DNA of 64,000 nucleotides from Paracoccus saliphilus (GTDB lineage: Bacteria > Pseudomonadota > Alphaproteobacteria > Rhodobacterales > Rhodobacteraceae). Shown piece after piece: positions 48,843 to 59,472 of this stretch. The stretch lies in assembly GCF_028553805.1 (NCBI RefSeq), contig NZ_CP067140.1, forward strand, positions 2,542,001 through 2,606,000. Direction: 5' to 3'. The notes beneath the pieces are model-generated. The model saw only the letters and a list, made by a program, of their open reading frames with translations. It was not told where the DNA came from and did no database searches. The first letter of the stretch is position 1. Each line of letters begins with the position of its first letter. The position numbers and the translations under genes are program-made.

Positions 48843-50957
48843 ATGATCGACGTCGAAGACCTCATTGCGCTGATCCGCAATTATAACCCGCGCAGCAATT
48901 TGCAGCTGATCCGCGATGCCTATGAATACGGCATGCGGATGCATGAGGGACAATTCCGCCGATCCGGCGAGCCCTATTTCACACATCCGATCGCTGTCGC
49001 CGCCATCCTGACCGAGATGCGGCTGGACGACGCGACCATCGCCACCGCCCTGCTGCATGACACGGTCGAGGACACCCGCTCGACCATGCCCGAAGTCGAG
49101 GCGATGTTCGGCCATGAGATCGCCGAGCTGGTCGATGGCGTGACCAAGCTGACCAATCTGCAGCTCAGCTCGACCCAGTCCAAGCAGGCAGAGAACTTCC
49201 GCAAGCTGTTCATGGCCATGTCGCGCGATCTGCGGGTGATCCTGGTCAAGCTGGCCGACCGGCTGCACAATATGCGCACGATCCGCTCGATGAACCCGGA
49301 AAAGCAGCTTCAGAAGGCGCGCGAGACCATGGATATCTATGCGCCTCTGGCCGGGCGGATGGGGATGCAGTGGATGCGCGAAGAGCTGGAGGACCTGGCC
49401 TTCAAGGTCATCAATCCCGAGGCGCGCAACTCGATCATCCGCCGTTTTGTCAGCCTGCAACGCGAATCCGGCGATATCATCAGCCAGATCACCGCCGATA
49501 TCCGCACCGAACTGGAACGCGAAGGGCTGGAGGCGGATGTGTTCGGACGCGCGAAAAAGCCCTTTTCGGTCTGGCGGAAGATGCAGGAAAAGCAACTCGC
49601 CTTTTCCCGGCTGTCGGATATCTATGGTTTTCGGATCATCACCCGTGACGAAGGCGACTGTTACCGGGCCCTCGGGCTGATCCATCACCGCTGGCGGGCG
49701 GTTCCGGGACGGTTCAAGGATTATATCAGCCAGCCGAAATCCAATGGCTACCGTTCGATCCACACCACGGTTTCAGGCCGGGACGGCAAGCGGGTCGAGG
49801 TGCAGATCCGGACCCGCCAGATGCACGAGGTCGCCGAGGCCGGCGTTGCGGCGCATTGGGCCTATCGCGACGGGGTCCGGGCCAAGAACCCCTTTGCCGC
49901 CGATCCCGCCGAATGGATCGAGACCCTGACCGATCATTTCGAGGGCGAGGATCACGACGATTTCCTCGAGAATGTCAAACTCGAGATGTATCAGGATCAG
50001 GTCTTCTGCTTCTCTCCGAAAGGCGATGTGATCCAGTTGCCGCGCGGCGCGACACCGATCGATTTCGCCTATGCGATCCATACCAGGCTGGGCCACGCCT
50101 GCGTTGGCGCCAAGATCGACGGCATCCGCGTGCCGCTATGGACCCGCCTCAAGAATGGGCAGTCAGTCGAGATCATCGCAGCATCGGGGCAGCGGCCCCA
50201 AGCGACATGGCTGGACGTCGTGGTGACCGGACGCGCCAAGGCGGCCATCCGGCGATCGCTGCGGCAAGAGGATCGCGACCGTTTCATGCGCTTGGGACGC
50301 GAACTGGTGCGGGTCAGCTTTGAGCATGTCGGGCGCAAGCCGACCGACAAGGCGCTGCGCACCGCGGCCACCCAGATGGGACTGGACAGCGCCGAAGAGC
50401 TTCTGGCCAGGATCGGCAGCGCCGAGAACTCCGCCAAGGAGGTGCTCGAGGTTCTCTATCCCGATCTCGCCGACACGTCGGACGAGTTGGACGGTCGCCG
50501 CCCTATCGCGGGACTGGACGCCGATCAGAGTTTTACCCGCGCGCCCTGTTGCAGCCCCCTTCCCGGCGAACGGATCGTCGGGATCACCTATCGGGGCCGC
50601 GGAGTGGTGATTCACGCGATCGACTGCCCCGTCCTCGCCGAGTTCGAGGAAAACCTGGACCGTTGGGTCGATCTGCGCTGGCGCGAGGGACGTCACCCCC
50701 CCGCCTACTCCACCACGCTGCATCTGACGATCCGTCATGACGCTGGTATCCTTGGCCGCATCTGCACCTTGATCGGACAGCATGGAGCGAATATCTCGGA
50801 TCTCGTGTTCCTCGACCGCAAGCCGGACTTCTACCGCATCGCGATCGAGGTGGAGTTGCGTCATTACGAGCATCTGCATGCGCTGCTGACCGCACTCGAA
50901 GCCGAGAGCGACGTGGCCCAGGTGGCCCGTATCCGCGACCCGGCACTGAAACCGTAA
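48843..50957 (+). CDS. rel: bifunctional (p)ppGpp synthetase/hydrolase
   Basis: A 704-residue RelA/SpoT homologue. The HD hydrolase domain has LLHDTVEDT. The synthetase domain has RAKKPFSVWRKM and PGRFKDYISQPKSNGYRSIHTT; the basic RFKD motif marks bifunctional Rel/SpoT rather than RelA-only enzymes. A TGS domain follows (FSPKGDVIQLPRGATPIDFAY) and the end is an ACT domain (about 630-704). It controls the stringent response. The start follows ACGGAGG. Confidence 0.95.
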   Translation: MIDVEDLIALIRNYNPRSNLQLIRDAYEYGMRMHEGQFRRSGEPYFTHPIAVAAILTEMRLDDATIATALLHDTVEDTRSTMPEVEAMFGHEIAELVDGVTKLTNLQLSSTQSKQAENFRKLFMAMSRDLRVILVKLADRLHNMRTIRSMNPEKQLQKARETMDIYAPLAGRMGMQWMREELEDLAFKVINPEARNSIIRRFVSLQRESGDIISQITADIRTELEREGLEADVFGRAKKPFSVWRKMQEKQLAFSRLSDIYGFRIITRDEGDCYRALGLIHHRWRAVPGRFKDYISQPKSNGYRSIHTTVSGRDGKRVEVQIRTRQMHEVAEAGVAAHWAYRDGVRAKNPFAADPAEWIETLTDHFEGEDHDDFLENVKLEMYQDQVFCFSPKGDVIQLPRGATPIDFAYAIHTRLGHACVGAKIDGIRVPLWTRLKNGQSVEIIAASGQRPQATWLDVVVTGRAKAAIRRSLRQEDRDRFMRLGRELVRVSFEHVGRKPTDKALRTAATQMGLDSAEELLARIGSAENSAKEVLEVLYPDLADTSDELDGRRPIAGLDADQSFTRAPCCSPLPGERIVGITYRGRGVVIHAIDCPVLAEFEENLDRWVDLRWREGRHPPAYSTTLHLTIRHDAGILGRICTLIGQHGANISDLVFLDRKPDFYRIAIEVELRHYEHLHALLTALEAESDVAQVARIRDPALKP

Positions 50958-51018
50958 GACATCCGTCACGATTTCTTTGTAAAGCGGGACGAGGCAGAGG
51001 CAGGGATCGGAAAACAAG

Positions 51019-51741
51019 GTGTTTAAACGCCGCAAACCTCGCAGTTACGGCCAGATGGCCAGCGACATGTTCTATCCGCGCGGCGGGTGGCGCAGGGCGG
51101 GAACCTATGTGCTGCACCGGTTGCGCCGCCTGCCCGATCAGCCCCATCGCATCGGACGTGGTGTCGCCGCGGGTGTTTTCGTGTCTTTCACTCCCCTGTT
51201 CGGTCTCCACTTCGCAAGCGCCGCAGCAGGCGCATGGCTGATTGGTGGCAATATCCTCGCCTCGCTCCTTGCGACATTTGTCGGCAATCCGCTGACTTTT
51301 CCCTTCATCGCGGTCCTCTCTGTCAGCCTCGGCCGCCAGATCCTGGGGCTTGGCGGCCACCTGTCGCCACAGTTGATTTTCGGGGAATTCGCCCAAGCCA
51401 GCGTCGAGCTCTGGCACAATATCCGATCCGTCTTCGGACCGGAGGAGGCGCATTGGCAAAATCTGGGCAACTTCCTTTACCAGGTCTACTGGCCATATGT
51501 CGTTGGCGGGGTGATCATCGGACTGGCCGTCAGCATCGTGGCGCATTACCTGACTATCCCGGTGATCCGCGCCTATCACCGGCGCCGGGAAAAGAAGATG
51601 GCCGCAAGGATTGCGCGGGTGCGGGCGAGCAGCATCGTGCAGGTTACGTCAGTTGTCGAAAGCAGTGCCAAGGGGGGTGCTGCCCCCCGTCCTGCGGACT
51701 CCCCCGGGGATATTGAGATGAAGAAGAAGGGGCCTCAGTAA
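51019..51741 (+). CDS. DUF2062 membrane protein with repeat-derived C-terminus
   Basis: A 240-residue protein with a basic N-terminus (FKRRKPRSYGQM) and three or four helices. The DUF2062 motifs PHRIGRGVAAGVFVSFTPLFGLH and ATFVGNPLTFPFIA are clear. It starts with GTG at 51019. The last 24 codons (GGAAPRPADSPGDIEMKKKGPQ) are translated from a copy of the dispersed hairpin element, so the true domain ends near residue 215. The stop overlaps the convergent ghrA by 7 bases. Function unknown; it is located after rel. Confidence 0.85.
   Translation: MFKRRKPRSYGQMASDMFYPRGGWRRAGTYVLHRLRRLPDQPHRIGRGVAAGVFVSFTPLFGLHFASAAAGAWLIGGNILASLLATFVGNPLTFPFIAVLSVSLGRQILGLGGHLSPQLIFGEFAQASVELWHNIRSVFGPEEAHWQNLGNFLYQVYWPYVVGGVIIGLAVSIVAHYLTIPVIRAYHRRREKKMAARIARVRASSIVQVTSVVESSAKGGAAPRPADSPGDIEMKKKGPQ
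51669..51733 (+). repeat. dispersed hairpin-ATGAAGAAGAAG element, copy F (inside a gene)
   Basis: The stem GGGGGG/CCCCCC with loop TGCTG is followed by a short insertion, CTCCCCCGGGGATATTGAG and ATGAAGAAGAAGGGGCC. This copy is within the 3' end of the DUF2062 gene and is read in frame. Confidence 0.7.
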
Positions 51742-52643
51742 CCTTTCTCGCGATCCACGAGATTCAGGATCGGCCGCCCGGACATGGCGCGGCGCAGATT
51801 CTCGGCCACCACCGGGGCGGCGGTTTCCGGGCGGGTGTCGGCGGCGATATGGGGCGTGACGGTGACTTTGGGATGGCTCCAGAACGGGTGATCATGGGGC
51901 AGAGGCTCGGTCCGGAACACATCCAGCACGGCATGACCCAGATGCCCGGCATCAAGCGATCCGATCAATGCGTCGTCATCCAGCAAACTTCCCCTGCCGG
52001 GATTGATCAGCCAAGCGCCTTTCGGCAGGCGGGCAAGCCGGTCGGCATCCATCAACCCGCGCGTGGCCGCCGTGTCGGGCAGCAGGGTGACGAGGATCTC
52101 GGCCCGCTCCAATGCCCGGTCCAGATCGGCGGCGCCGAAGATCTCTATCCCTTCGACGGGTCTTCCGGACGCACTCCAGCCAGTCACCCGAAAGCCGATT
52201 CCCGTCAACATATCTGCGGTGGCGCGGCCAAGCGATCCCATGCCGAGGATGGTCACGTGACGCTCTGGCGCCAGGGGCGGAACCTGGCCATTGCGCCAGA
52301 TACCGTCCTGAGCATAGCTGTCCATTTCCAGATGCCCGCGCATCGTCCAGCCGGAGCAATATTCCGCCATGCCTCGCGCCAATCCCGGATCGACCATGCG
52401 CGCCAACGGTTGCGTCAATGTGGGATTGCCGACGATACGCTCGACCCCGGCCCAGAGGCTTTGGACAAGGCGGGCATTGCGATAGGGGGACAGATCCTCG
52501 ATCTCACCGCCCGGCGCATAGATGATTGCATCGAAATTTTCCGGATCGCCGCTACGGCTAAGCCGCATCTCGGGACAGGCCGAGACGAGGGCCATAGACC
52601 ACTCGTCCCACTTTGAATCGGGTGCGGCGAAAAGGACCTGCAT
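51735..52643 (-). CDS. ghrA: glyoxylate/hydroxypyruvate reductase A-type 2-hydroxyacid dehydrogenase
   Basis: A 302-residue D-isomer 2-hydroxyacid dehydrogenase. The NAD(P) motif is LGMGSLGRATADML. The catalytic Arg/Glu/His are in NPGRGSLLDDDAL, FRTEPLP and TPHIAADT. The pattern matches GhrA, which reduces glyoxylate and hydroxypyruvate. The ATG at 52643 follows CGAGG and is 4 bases beyond the rodA stop, so it can be read from the mre-rodA transcript. Confidence 0.9.
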   Translation of the reverse strand: MQVLFAAPDSKWDEWSMALVSACPEMRLSRSGDPENFDAIIYAPGGEIEDLSPYRNARLVQSLWAGVERIVGNPTLTQPLARMVDPGLARGMAEYCSGWTMRGHLEMDSYAQDGIWRNGQVPPLAPERHVTILGMGSLGRATADMLTGIGFRVTGWSASGRPVEGIEIFGAADLDRALERAEILVTLLPDTAATRGLMDADRLARLPKGAWLINPGRGSLLDDDALIGSLDAGHLGHAVLDVFRTEPLPHDHPFWSHPKVTVTPHIAADTRPETAAPVVAENLRRAMSGRPILNLVDREKGY

Positions 52644-52647
52644 CGTA

Positions 52648-53787
52648 TTACCTCGGTCTGTGGACATGTGCGGATTGGATCATGCCGAATCCCATCATCA
52701 GGATCATCATCGCGGTCCCGCCATAGCTGACCAGAGGCAGGGGCGAGCCGACCACCGGCAGCAAGCCCATGACCATGCCCATGTTGATCGCGAAATAGAC
52801 GAAGAACGTACCCCCGATCCCTATGGTCAGCAAGGAGCCGAAGCGGTCCCGATTGCTGAGCGCCGAGAAAAGGCAGAAGCCGATGATCAACGTATAAAGC
52901 ACGAGAAGCGAGCCGGCGCCGACGAAACCGAATTCCTCGGCAAGGACGGTAAAGATGAAATCGGTGTGTTTCTCGGGCAGGAAATTGAGACGCGACTGCG
53001 TTCCCTGCATGAAGCCGCGACCCGACCAGCCCCCCGAGCCTAGGGCAATCTGCGCCTGCGTGATATTGTAGCCCGCCCCCAGGGGATCGACCGACGGATC
53101 GATGAAGGTATCGATACGGCGGAACTGGTAATCCTTGAGCAACTGCCATTCTGTCCCGCGGCTTTCCAGCACCGTTGTCACGAGAGCCACGGCCAGCAGG
53201 ATCACGGCGCCGAAATACCACAGCGACACCCCGGCCGCGAACATCACGATCGCCCCCCCGGCAATCAGCATAATCGAGGTGCCCAGGTCGGGCTGCATCA
53301 GCACCAGGCCGGTCGGCATCAGGATCAGGATCACCGGGATCAGAACCCAGAGTGGGTGTGAGATCTTTCCGGCATTGAGCCAGTCGTAATAGGCCGCAAG
53401 GACCAGCACGAGTGCGATCTTCATCAGTTCGGATGGCTGGATCTGGATCGGGCCGATATCGATCCAGCGCTGCGCCCCCATGCCGATATCGCCGATCAGC
53501 TCGACCGCGACCAGCAGCAACAGGCACAGGATATAGCTGAACACCGACACGCCGCGCCAGAACCACATCGGCACGAATGCCAGGGCGATCATCGCGACCA
53601 GCCCGATAATGAAGCGGTAGATCTGCGGTTCGGCCCATGTCTCGGCATTCCCGCCGGCCACCGAATACAGCATGACGAAGCCGTAGCAGGCAACGGCGGT
53701 CAGCAGAAAGACCAACGGCCAGTTCAGATACAGGATCTTTCGCCAGCCGGTGGGGGTCTGCGCGACCTGGTAATCGAGATAAGCCAT
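52648..53787 (-). CDS. rodA: rod shape-determining SEDS glycosyltransferase
   Basis: A 379-residue SEDS protein with ten helices, a peptidoglycan polymerase of the elongasome that works with PBP2. Signature stretches are GMGAQRWIDIGPIQIQPSELMKIALV, DLGTSIML and EFGFVGAGSLLVLY. It is the last gene of the cell-shape set, 9 bases after mrdA, and its ribosome site lies inside the end of mrdA. Confidence 0.96.
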   Translation of the reverse strand: MAYLDYQVAQTPTGWRKILYLNWPLVFLLTAVACYGFVMLYSVAGGNAETWAEPQIYRFIIGLVAMIALAFVPMWFWRGVSVFSYILCLLLLVAVELIGDIGMGAQRWIDIGPIQIQPSELMKIALVLVLAAYYDWLNAGKISHPLWVLIPVILILMPTGLVLMQPDLGTSIMLIAGGAIVMFAAGVSLWYFGAVILLAVALVTTVLESRGTEWQLLKDYQFRRIDTFIDPSVDPLGAGYNITQAQIALGSGGWSGRGFMQGTQSRLNFLPEKHTDFIFTVLAEEFGFVGAGSLLVLYTLIIGFCLFSALSNRDRFGSLLTIGIGGTFFVYFAINMGMVMGLLPVVGSPLPLVSYGGTAMMILMMGFGMIQSAHVHRPR

Positions 53788-53796
53788 GCCCGCCTC

Positions 53797-55743
53797 TCAG
53801 GCCTGCGACCGGCCGGGCTTGGGCGGCTCCGGGGTATAAAGCTGCATCGCGTTGTGACGGGCCTCCATCGCGGCGCGCTGTCCCTCTGGCACGGAGGTCA
53901 ATGGCGGCAACCCGCCTGCCAACGCATAGAGCAGGATATCCCGGGCAATCGGCGCGGCAACGGTCGATCCACCGCCACCATGCTCGACCACGACCGAAAC
54001 GGCATAGCGGGGTGCCTCATAGGGCGCGAAACAGACGAACAGGGCGTGGTCGCGCCGTTCCCATGGAAGCTGCTCGTTCGAGACGACGCCGCGGGCGCGT
54101 TCGGCCGCGGTGATGTTGCGAACCTGGCTTGTGCCGGTCTTGCCCGCCATGCGCCATTCTTCCGCGATGATACGCGCGCTGCGGGCGGTGCCGCGAGACG
54201 AATTCATGACAGCATCCATTCCCGCCCGAACCTGCTGCAGATGCCGGGGATTGAACCCCAGATCCGGAAACTCTCCGCCGACCTGCGGCACCCCGTCGAT
54301 GGCGCGCAGCAGGCGCGGCTCGATCATCCGGCCCGAGGCAACCCGCGCGGTCATTACCGCAAGCTGCATGGGCGATGCCAATACGAAGCCCTGCCCGATC
54401 GAAGCGTTCAGGCTGTCGCCGATCTGCCATTGCTCATCATATCGTTCGCGCTTCCAGGCCCGGTCAGGCGCGATTCCCTGGGCGATTGCAGACATCGGCA
54501 AATCATACCGCACGCCGATACCCAGCTTGCGCGCCATTTCGGCGATACGATCAATCCCGACACGTTGCGCCAGTTCATAGTAATAGACATCGCAGCTTTG
54601 CTCGAGACTTTGCAGGGCATCCATATGGCCATGACCGCCACGCCGCCAGCAATGGAAACGCCGGCCGCCAACCTCGAGATAGCCGGGGCAGAAGAAACTG
54701 GAACCGCCATTGATTACCCCCGACTCGAGACCGGCCATCAAGGTGACAAGCTTGAAGGTGGAGCCGGGCGGGTAAACCCCCTGAACCGTCTTGTCGGCCA
54801 GGGGACGGTGATCATGTTCCATCAGCGAACGGTAATCGGCGCTGGAAATGCCCCGCACGAATTTGTTCGGATCGAAGCTGGGCGAAGAGCATGAGCAAAG
54901 CACCTCCCCGGTTTGAACATCGAGAACGACAGCGGCGGCGCTTTCCGTTCCCATGCGTTGCCCGGCGTAATTCTGCAGGCCCGCATCGATAGTCAGCTGC
55001 ACCGTGGCTCCCTGTTCCCCTTCCTTCCGGCTGAGCTCTCGCATTTCGCGCCCGGCGCTGTTGACCTCGACCCGCCGCTGTCCCGCCGTGCCGCGCAGAT
55101 CGGCCTCCATCTTGGCTTCGACACCAAGCTTGCCAAGCTGGAATTCCGGCAGCATCAGCACAGGATCGGGGTTCTCGATCTTGGACAGGTCATAATCCGA
55201 AACCGGCCCCACATAACCAAGCACATGTGCCAGATCAAAGGCCCGCGGATAGACACGAGAAAGTCCCGATTCCGGTGTCACACCGGGCAGTGCAGGCGCG
55301 TTGACCGCAATCGAGCTGAACTGTTCCCAGCTTAACCGGTCCGCCAGTACGATGGGAGTGATCGCGCTGCGCCTGGAAAACTCCGCCAGCAATTCCTCCA
55401 TGCGGGCATCGTTGATCGGGATCAATTGCGACAGGCGGTGCAGGACCGATTCAACATCGCCGCCCGCCTCTTCGCGAGTGAGGGTAACGCGGTAATTCTG
55501 TTCGTTTCCCGCGATCAAGGCGCCCTTGCGGTCATGGATCAACCCCCGAGCAGGCGGCAGAAGACGGATCTTGATCGAATTGCCATCCGACAACATCCGG
55601 TATTCATCGGCATGATCAAGTTGCATCGAACGTAGCCGCAGCCCCAGGGCCATCGCCACCCCAAGCTGGACACCGCCCAGCATCAACCCTCGCCGGCCGA
55701 GCAAGCGGTTGCTTTCCAGAATTTCACGTGGCGATTTTCTCAT
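53797..55743 (-). CDS. mrdA: penicillin-binding protein 2
   Basis: A 648-residue class B transpeptidase. One N-terminal helix (about 21-40), then the pedestal region and the transpeptidase domain. The active serine is in PGSTFKLV, the SxN-equivalent is SCDVYYY, and KTG is in GKTGTSQV. It crosslinks peptidoglycan during lateral growth. The ATG at 55743 overlaps the mreD stop (ATGA) and gives the standard start MRKSPREI. Confidence 0.95.
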   Translation of the reverse strand: MRKSPREILESNRLLGRRGLMLGGVQLGVAMALGLRLRSMQLDHADEYRMLSDGNSIKIRLLPPARGLIHDRKGALIAGNEQNYRVTLTREEAGGDVESVLHRLSQLIPINDARMEELLAEFSRRSAITPIVLADRLSWEQFSSIAVNAPALPGVTPESGLSRVYPRAFDLAHVLGYVGPVSDYDLSKIENPDPVLMLPEFQLGKLGVEAKMEADLRGTAGQRRVEVNSAGREMRELSRKEGEQGATVQLTIDAGLQNYAGQRMGTESAAAVVLDVQTGEVLCSCSSPSFDPNKFVRGISSADYRSLMEHDHRPLADKTVQGVYPPGSTFKLVTLMAGLESGVINGGSSFFCPGYLEVGGRRFHCWRRGGHGHMDALQSLEQSCDVYYYELAQRVGIDRIAEMARKLGIGVRYDLPMSAIAQGIAPDRAWKRERYDEQWQIGDSLNASIGQGFVLASPMQLAVMTARVASGRMIEPRLLRAIDGVPQVGGEFPDLGFNPRHLQQVRAGMDAVMNSSRGTARSARIIAEEWRMAGKTGTSQVRNITAAERARGVVSNEQLPWERRDHALFVCFAPYEAPRYAVSVVVEHGGGGSTVAAPIARDILLYALAGGLPPLTSVPEGQRAAMEARHNAMQLYTPEPPKPGRSQA

Positions 55744-56279
55744 CGACTGTATCTCATCATCTCCGCCTCTGCCGCGCTGATACGGCGCAGCCCGATCAGC
55801 CAGCGCGCGGCAAGAACGACCACCGGGTAGAAACCGACGGTCGAGATATATTGCAGCGTCACGTTCCCAAGGGCCGGCACAGGCAACAGGAAGATGAACT
55901 GTGCCACCCGATAGCCCAGCATCATGGCCCCAACAAGTATCGAAACCCGCAGCCATTCAACCATAAACGGCTGATCCCGCCAACGGCTCTCACGGGTGCG
56001 GGCGAATTCGCTGGCGATCAGCACGACGATGGTCCAGAGCCCTAGCGGGCGAAGCAGCAGGATATCCTCCAGGAGGAACAGGGCGGCGATTACAGGGGCG
56101 GCAAGCTGATCCGGCCGCCGCAACATCCAGGCAAACAGAAGGCAAAGAGCCAGATCCGGACCGGGCCGGCCGATATTCCCGGTCGAGAGAGGCAGCAAAC
56201 GCCCGAACAGGATCGCAACCTGGCAGAAAACGAAAAGGCCGGTGCCAACGAGGATCTGCTTTCGCATGTTCTGGATCAC
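55740..56279 (-). CDS. mreD: rod shape-determining protein MreD
   Basis: A 179-residue, four- to five-helix membrane protein with RPGPDLALCLLFAWMLRRP and LAAPVIAALFLLEDILLLRPLG-like segments typical of MreD. Start: GTG at 56279 overlapping the mreC stop, or ATG at 56267. It links the cytoplasmic MreB filament to RodA/PBP2. Confidence 0.9.
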   Translation of the reverse strand: MIQNMRKQILVGTGLFVFCQVAILFGRLLPLSTGNIGRPGPDLALCLLFAWMLRRPDQLAAPVIAALFLLEDILLLRPLGLWTIVVLIASEFARTRESRWRDQPFMVEWLRVSILVGAMMLGYRVAQFIFLLPVPALGNVTLQYISTVGFYPVVVLAARWLIGLRRISAAEAEMMRYSR

Positions 56280-57220
56280 CGCAACGGCCCGCTGACCAGA
56301 GGCTGAGTATCGAGACCGCCTTCAAGCAAGCCTTCGGGTATCAGTGGGCCGATCAGATCCGGCTCTTCCGTCTCGGGCGCGATCAGCGCCCCGGCATCGG
56401 TCAATTGTTCTGCCGGATGCGAGCGCACAACGCGCAGGAACTCCAGCCTGCCGTAATCGGCCGCCAGCCGCAGCCTGGTGCGGCCATCCGCCCCCTGGGC
56501 GACATGCCCGACCAACAGGCCGGACGGAAAGACGCCGCCATCTCCCGAGGTCACGGCACGGTCCCCGGCACGCACATTGTCGGGATTCTCGATGAAATCC
56601 AGCAAGGGATAGGGACTGTTATCGCCGGTCAGCAGCGCGCGTATCCCCGAGGGCTGGATGGTGACGGGGATGCGCGATGACGGATCCGTCAACAGGATAA
56701 CGCGGCTGGTCCGTTCCCCCACACCCGAGATACGCCCCACCAGCCCCAGCCCGTCCATCGTCGCCCAGCCATCGACAATTCCATCGCGCGAACCGACATT
56801 CAGCAATACCGATTGGCGAAAGGCCGAACCCGAATCCACCATGACCACGCCGGTCACGCTGGTCAGTTCCGGATCGATGCGGACCTCGTTCAGGGCCGAG
56901 AGCTTGGAATTTTCCTCTTGCAGCCGGACAGCCGCTTCCTTCCATTCCGCGGCCTTCCGCAATTCGCGGCGAAGCTCCTGGTTCTGTTCGTATAACCTGG
57001 CGTAAGACTGGAACCCGGCGATCATTTCGCTGATCTGCGTGACCGGTGCCATGGCCCATTCGAAACTTGGCACGACACGGTCGATCACAACAGTGCGCAT
57101 CTTTTCCGCGCGCGGGCTGTCGATACGCCAGAACAGGAACAGCCCGACCAGCGCAATCGCCAAGAGCCCGATCAGAACGCGGCGGATCGGCGTGGCGAAA
57201 TCTGGTCCCTTGCGCGCCAT
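56276..57220 (-). CDS. mreC: rod shape-determining protein MreC
   Basis: A 314-residue protein with one helix (about 14-31), a periplasmic coiled coil (about 70-112, LYEQNQELRRELRKAAEWKE) and two beta domains, with VVMVDSGSAFRQSVLLNVGS and GDRAVTSGDGGVFPSGLLVG. This is the MreC fold. The start follows GGAGG. It lies 23 bases downstream of mreB. Confidence 0.93.
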   Translation of the reverse strand: MARKGPDFATPIRRVLIGLLAIALVGLFLFWRIDSPRAEKMRTVVIDRVVPSFEWAMAPVTQISEMIAGFQSYARLYEQNQELRRELRKAAEWKEAAVRLQEENSKLSALNEVRIDPELTSVTGVVMVDSGSAFRQSVLLNVGSRDGIVDGWATMDGLGLVGRISGVGERTSRVILLTDPSSRIPVTIQPSGIRALLTGDNSPYPLLDFIENPDNVRAGDRAVTSGDGGVFPSGLLVGHVAQGADGRTRLRLAADYGRLEFLRVVRSHPAEQLTDAGALIAPETEEPDLIGPLIPEGLLEGGLDTQPLVSGPLR

Positions 57221-57243
57221 TCAACGCCTCCGCGCAGTTGGTC

Positions 57244-58596
<1,353 letters not shown>

Positions 58597-59427
58597 ATGA
58601 ATAACAGGATCGTCGGGTTCTGCCGCTTTGCCTTTCTGGGCCGGGGCGATTGGAAAGGAATGCAGAATCCCGATGCGACCGACGCCCAGATATTGGCCGA
58701 GCGCGCCAGGATGCTGTTCGATCCGGACCGGCTCATACAGCGGCTTTTCACGCTGGAGCACATCACCCTCGCATCGATTGCAGGTCAAACCGATCAGGAT
58801 TTCGATTTCGTGATCCTCACCTCGGACAGCCTCCCCGACGAATGGAAACACCGGCTGGCACAGCTTTGCGACAAGGTTCCGCAGGCGCGGCTTGTGGTTT
58901 CGGACGCGACGGACACGAATCGCGCGCTCGCCCCTGTGCTGGAAGAGATCAGCCGGGCCAACGCAGGTCCTCCGCTACAATTCCGGCTGGATGACGACGA
59001 TGCGCTCGGCTGGCGCTACATGGAAAAGCTGCGATCACATGGAAGGATGCTGGCAGAGCTGCCGCGCGTGGCGATCGGCTTTCCGCGCGGGCTTAGCGTC
59101 ATCACCTATGAGGGCGCGGCCCCGACCTTCTGGCAGACCCATCGCGGCTTCACCGGTGCCGCGGCAAGACTGCAGCTTGAGAGCAAATCGATCTTTGCCC
59201 TGAACCATTTCAACCTGCCGCGACGCATGCCGGCCTTCACCGACCTGTCGATCATGGGTCATCTCGTGTTGCGATGGGACAACGGAGACACGGCGACGGA
59301 TGGCGTGCCCGAAACCCCCTGGGGTTATGAACAGGTCGAAGAGGCGCAGTTCGGGCGCGACCTGAAAGAGCATTTCCCCTTCCTCATGGAATTCGACTGG
59401 TCACGGCTGCGCCGATCCGATGGCTAG
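58597..59427 (+). CDS. putative rhamnosyltransferase (PF11316-like)
   Basis: A 276-residue soluble GT-A-like protein. FCRFAFLGRGDWKGMQ near the start, TDQDFDFVILTSDSLP and an acidic DDDDALGWRYME cluster (about 130) that would bind the metal-nucleotide sugar follow the rhamnosyltransferase family of Rhodobacterales. The ATG at 58597 has GAGGAG upstream. The donor sugar is a guess from the family name. It has a strong terminator. Confidence 0.82.
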   Translation: MNNRIVGFCRFAFLGRGDWKGMQNPDATDAQILAERARMLFDPDRLIQRLFTLEHITLASIAGQTDQDFDFVILTSDSLPDEWKHRLAQLCDKVPQARLVVSDATDTNRALAPVLEEISRANAGPPLQFRLDDDDALGWRYMEKLRSHGRMLAELPRVAIGFPRGLSVITYEGAAPTFWQTHRGFTGAAARLQLESKSIFALNHFNLPRRMPAFTDLSIMGHLVLRWDNGDTATDGVPETPWGYEQVEEAQFGRDLKEHFPFLMEFDWSRLRRSDG

Positions 59428-59432
59428 GAGAA

Positions 59433-59458
59433 CCGGAACCCGGCCACGCGGGTTCCGG
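59433..59458. terminator. terminator between rhamnosyltransferase-like gene and leuA
   Basis: A perfect 10-bp stem, CCGGAACCCG with CGGGTTCCGG, has loop GCCACG. It lies 5 bases after the plus-strand stop and 14 bases from the convergent leuA stop, so it can serve both. Confidence 0.65.
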
Positions 59459-59472
59459 CTGATCGCATGTGC

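Noticed and set aside
54230..54260. Sequence resembling a tRNA T-arm (GGGGTTCAATCCCC) on the minus strand
   Set aside because: It lies inside mrdA in frame, and no acceptor stem or anticodon arm surrounds it.
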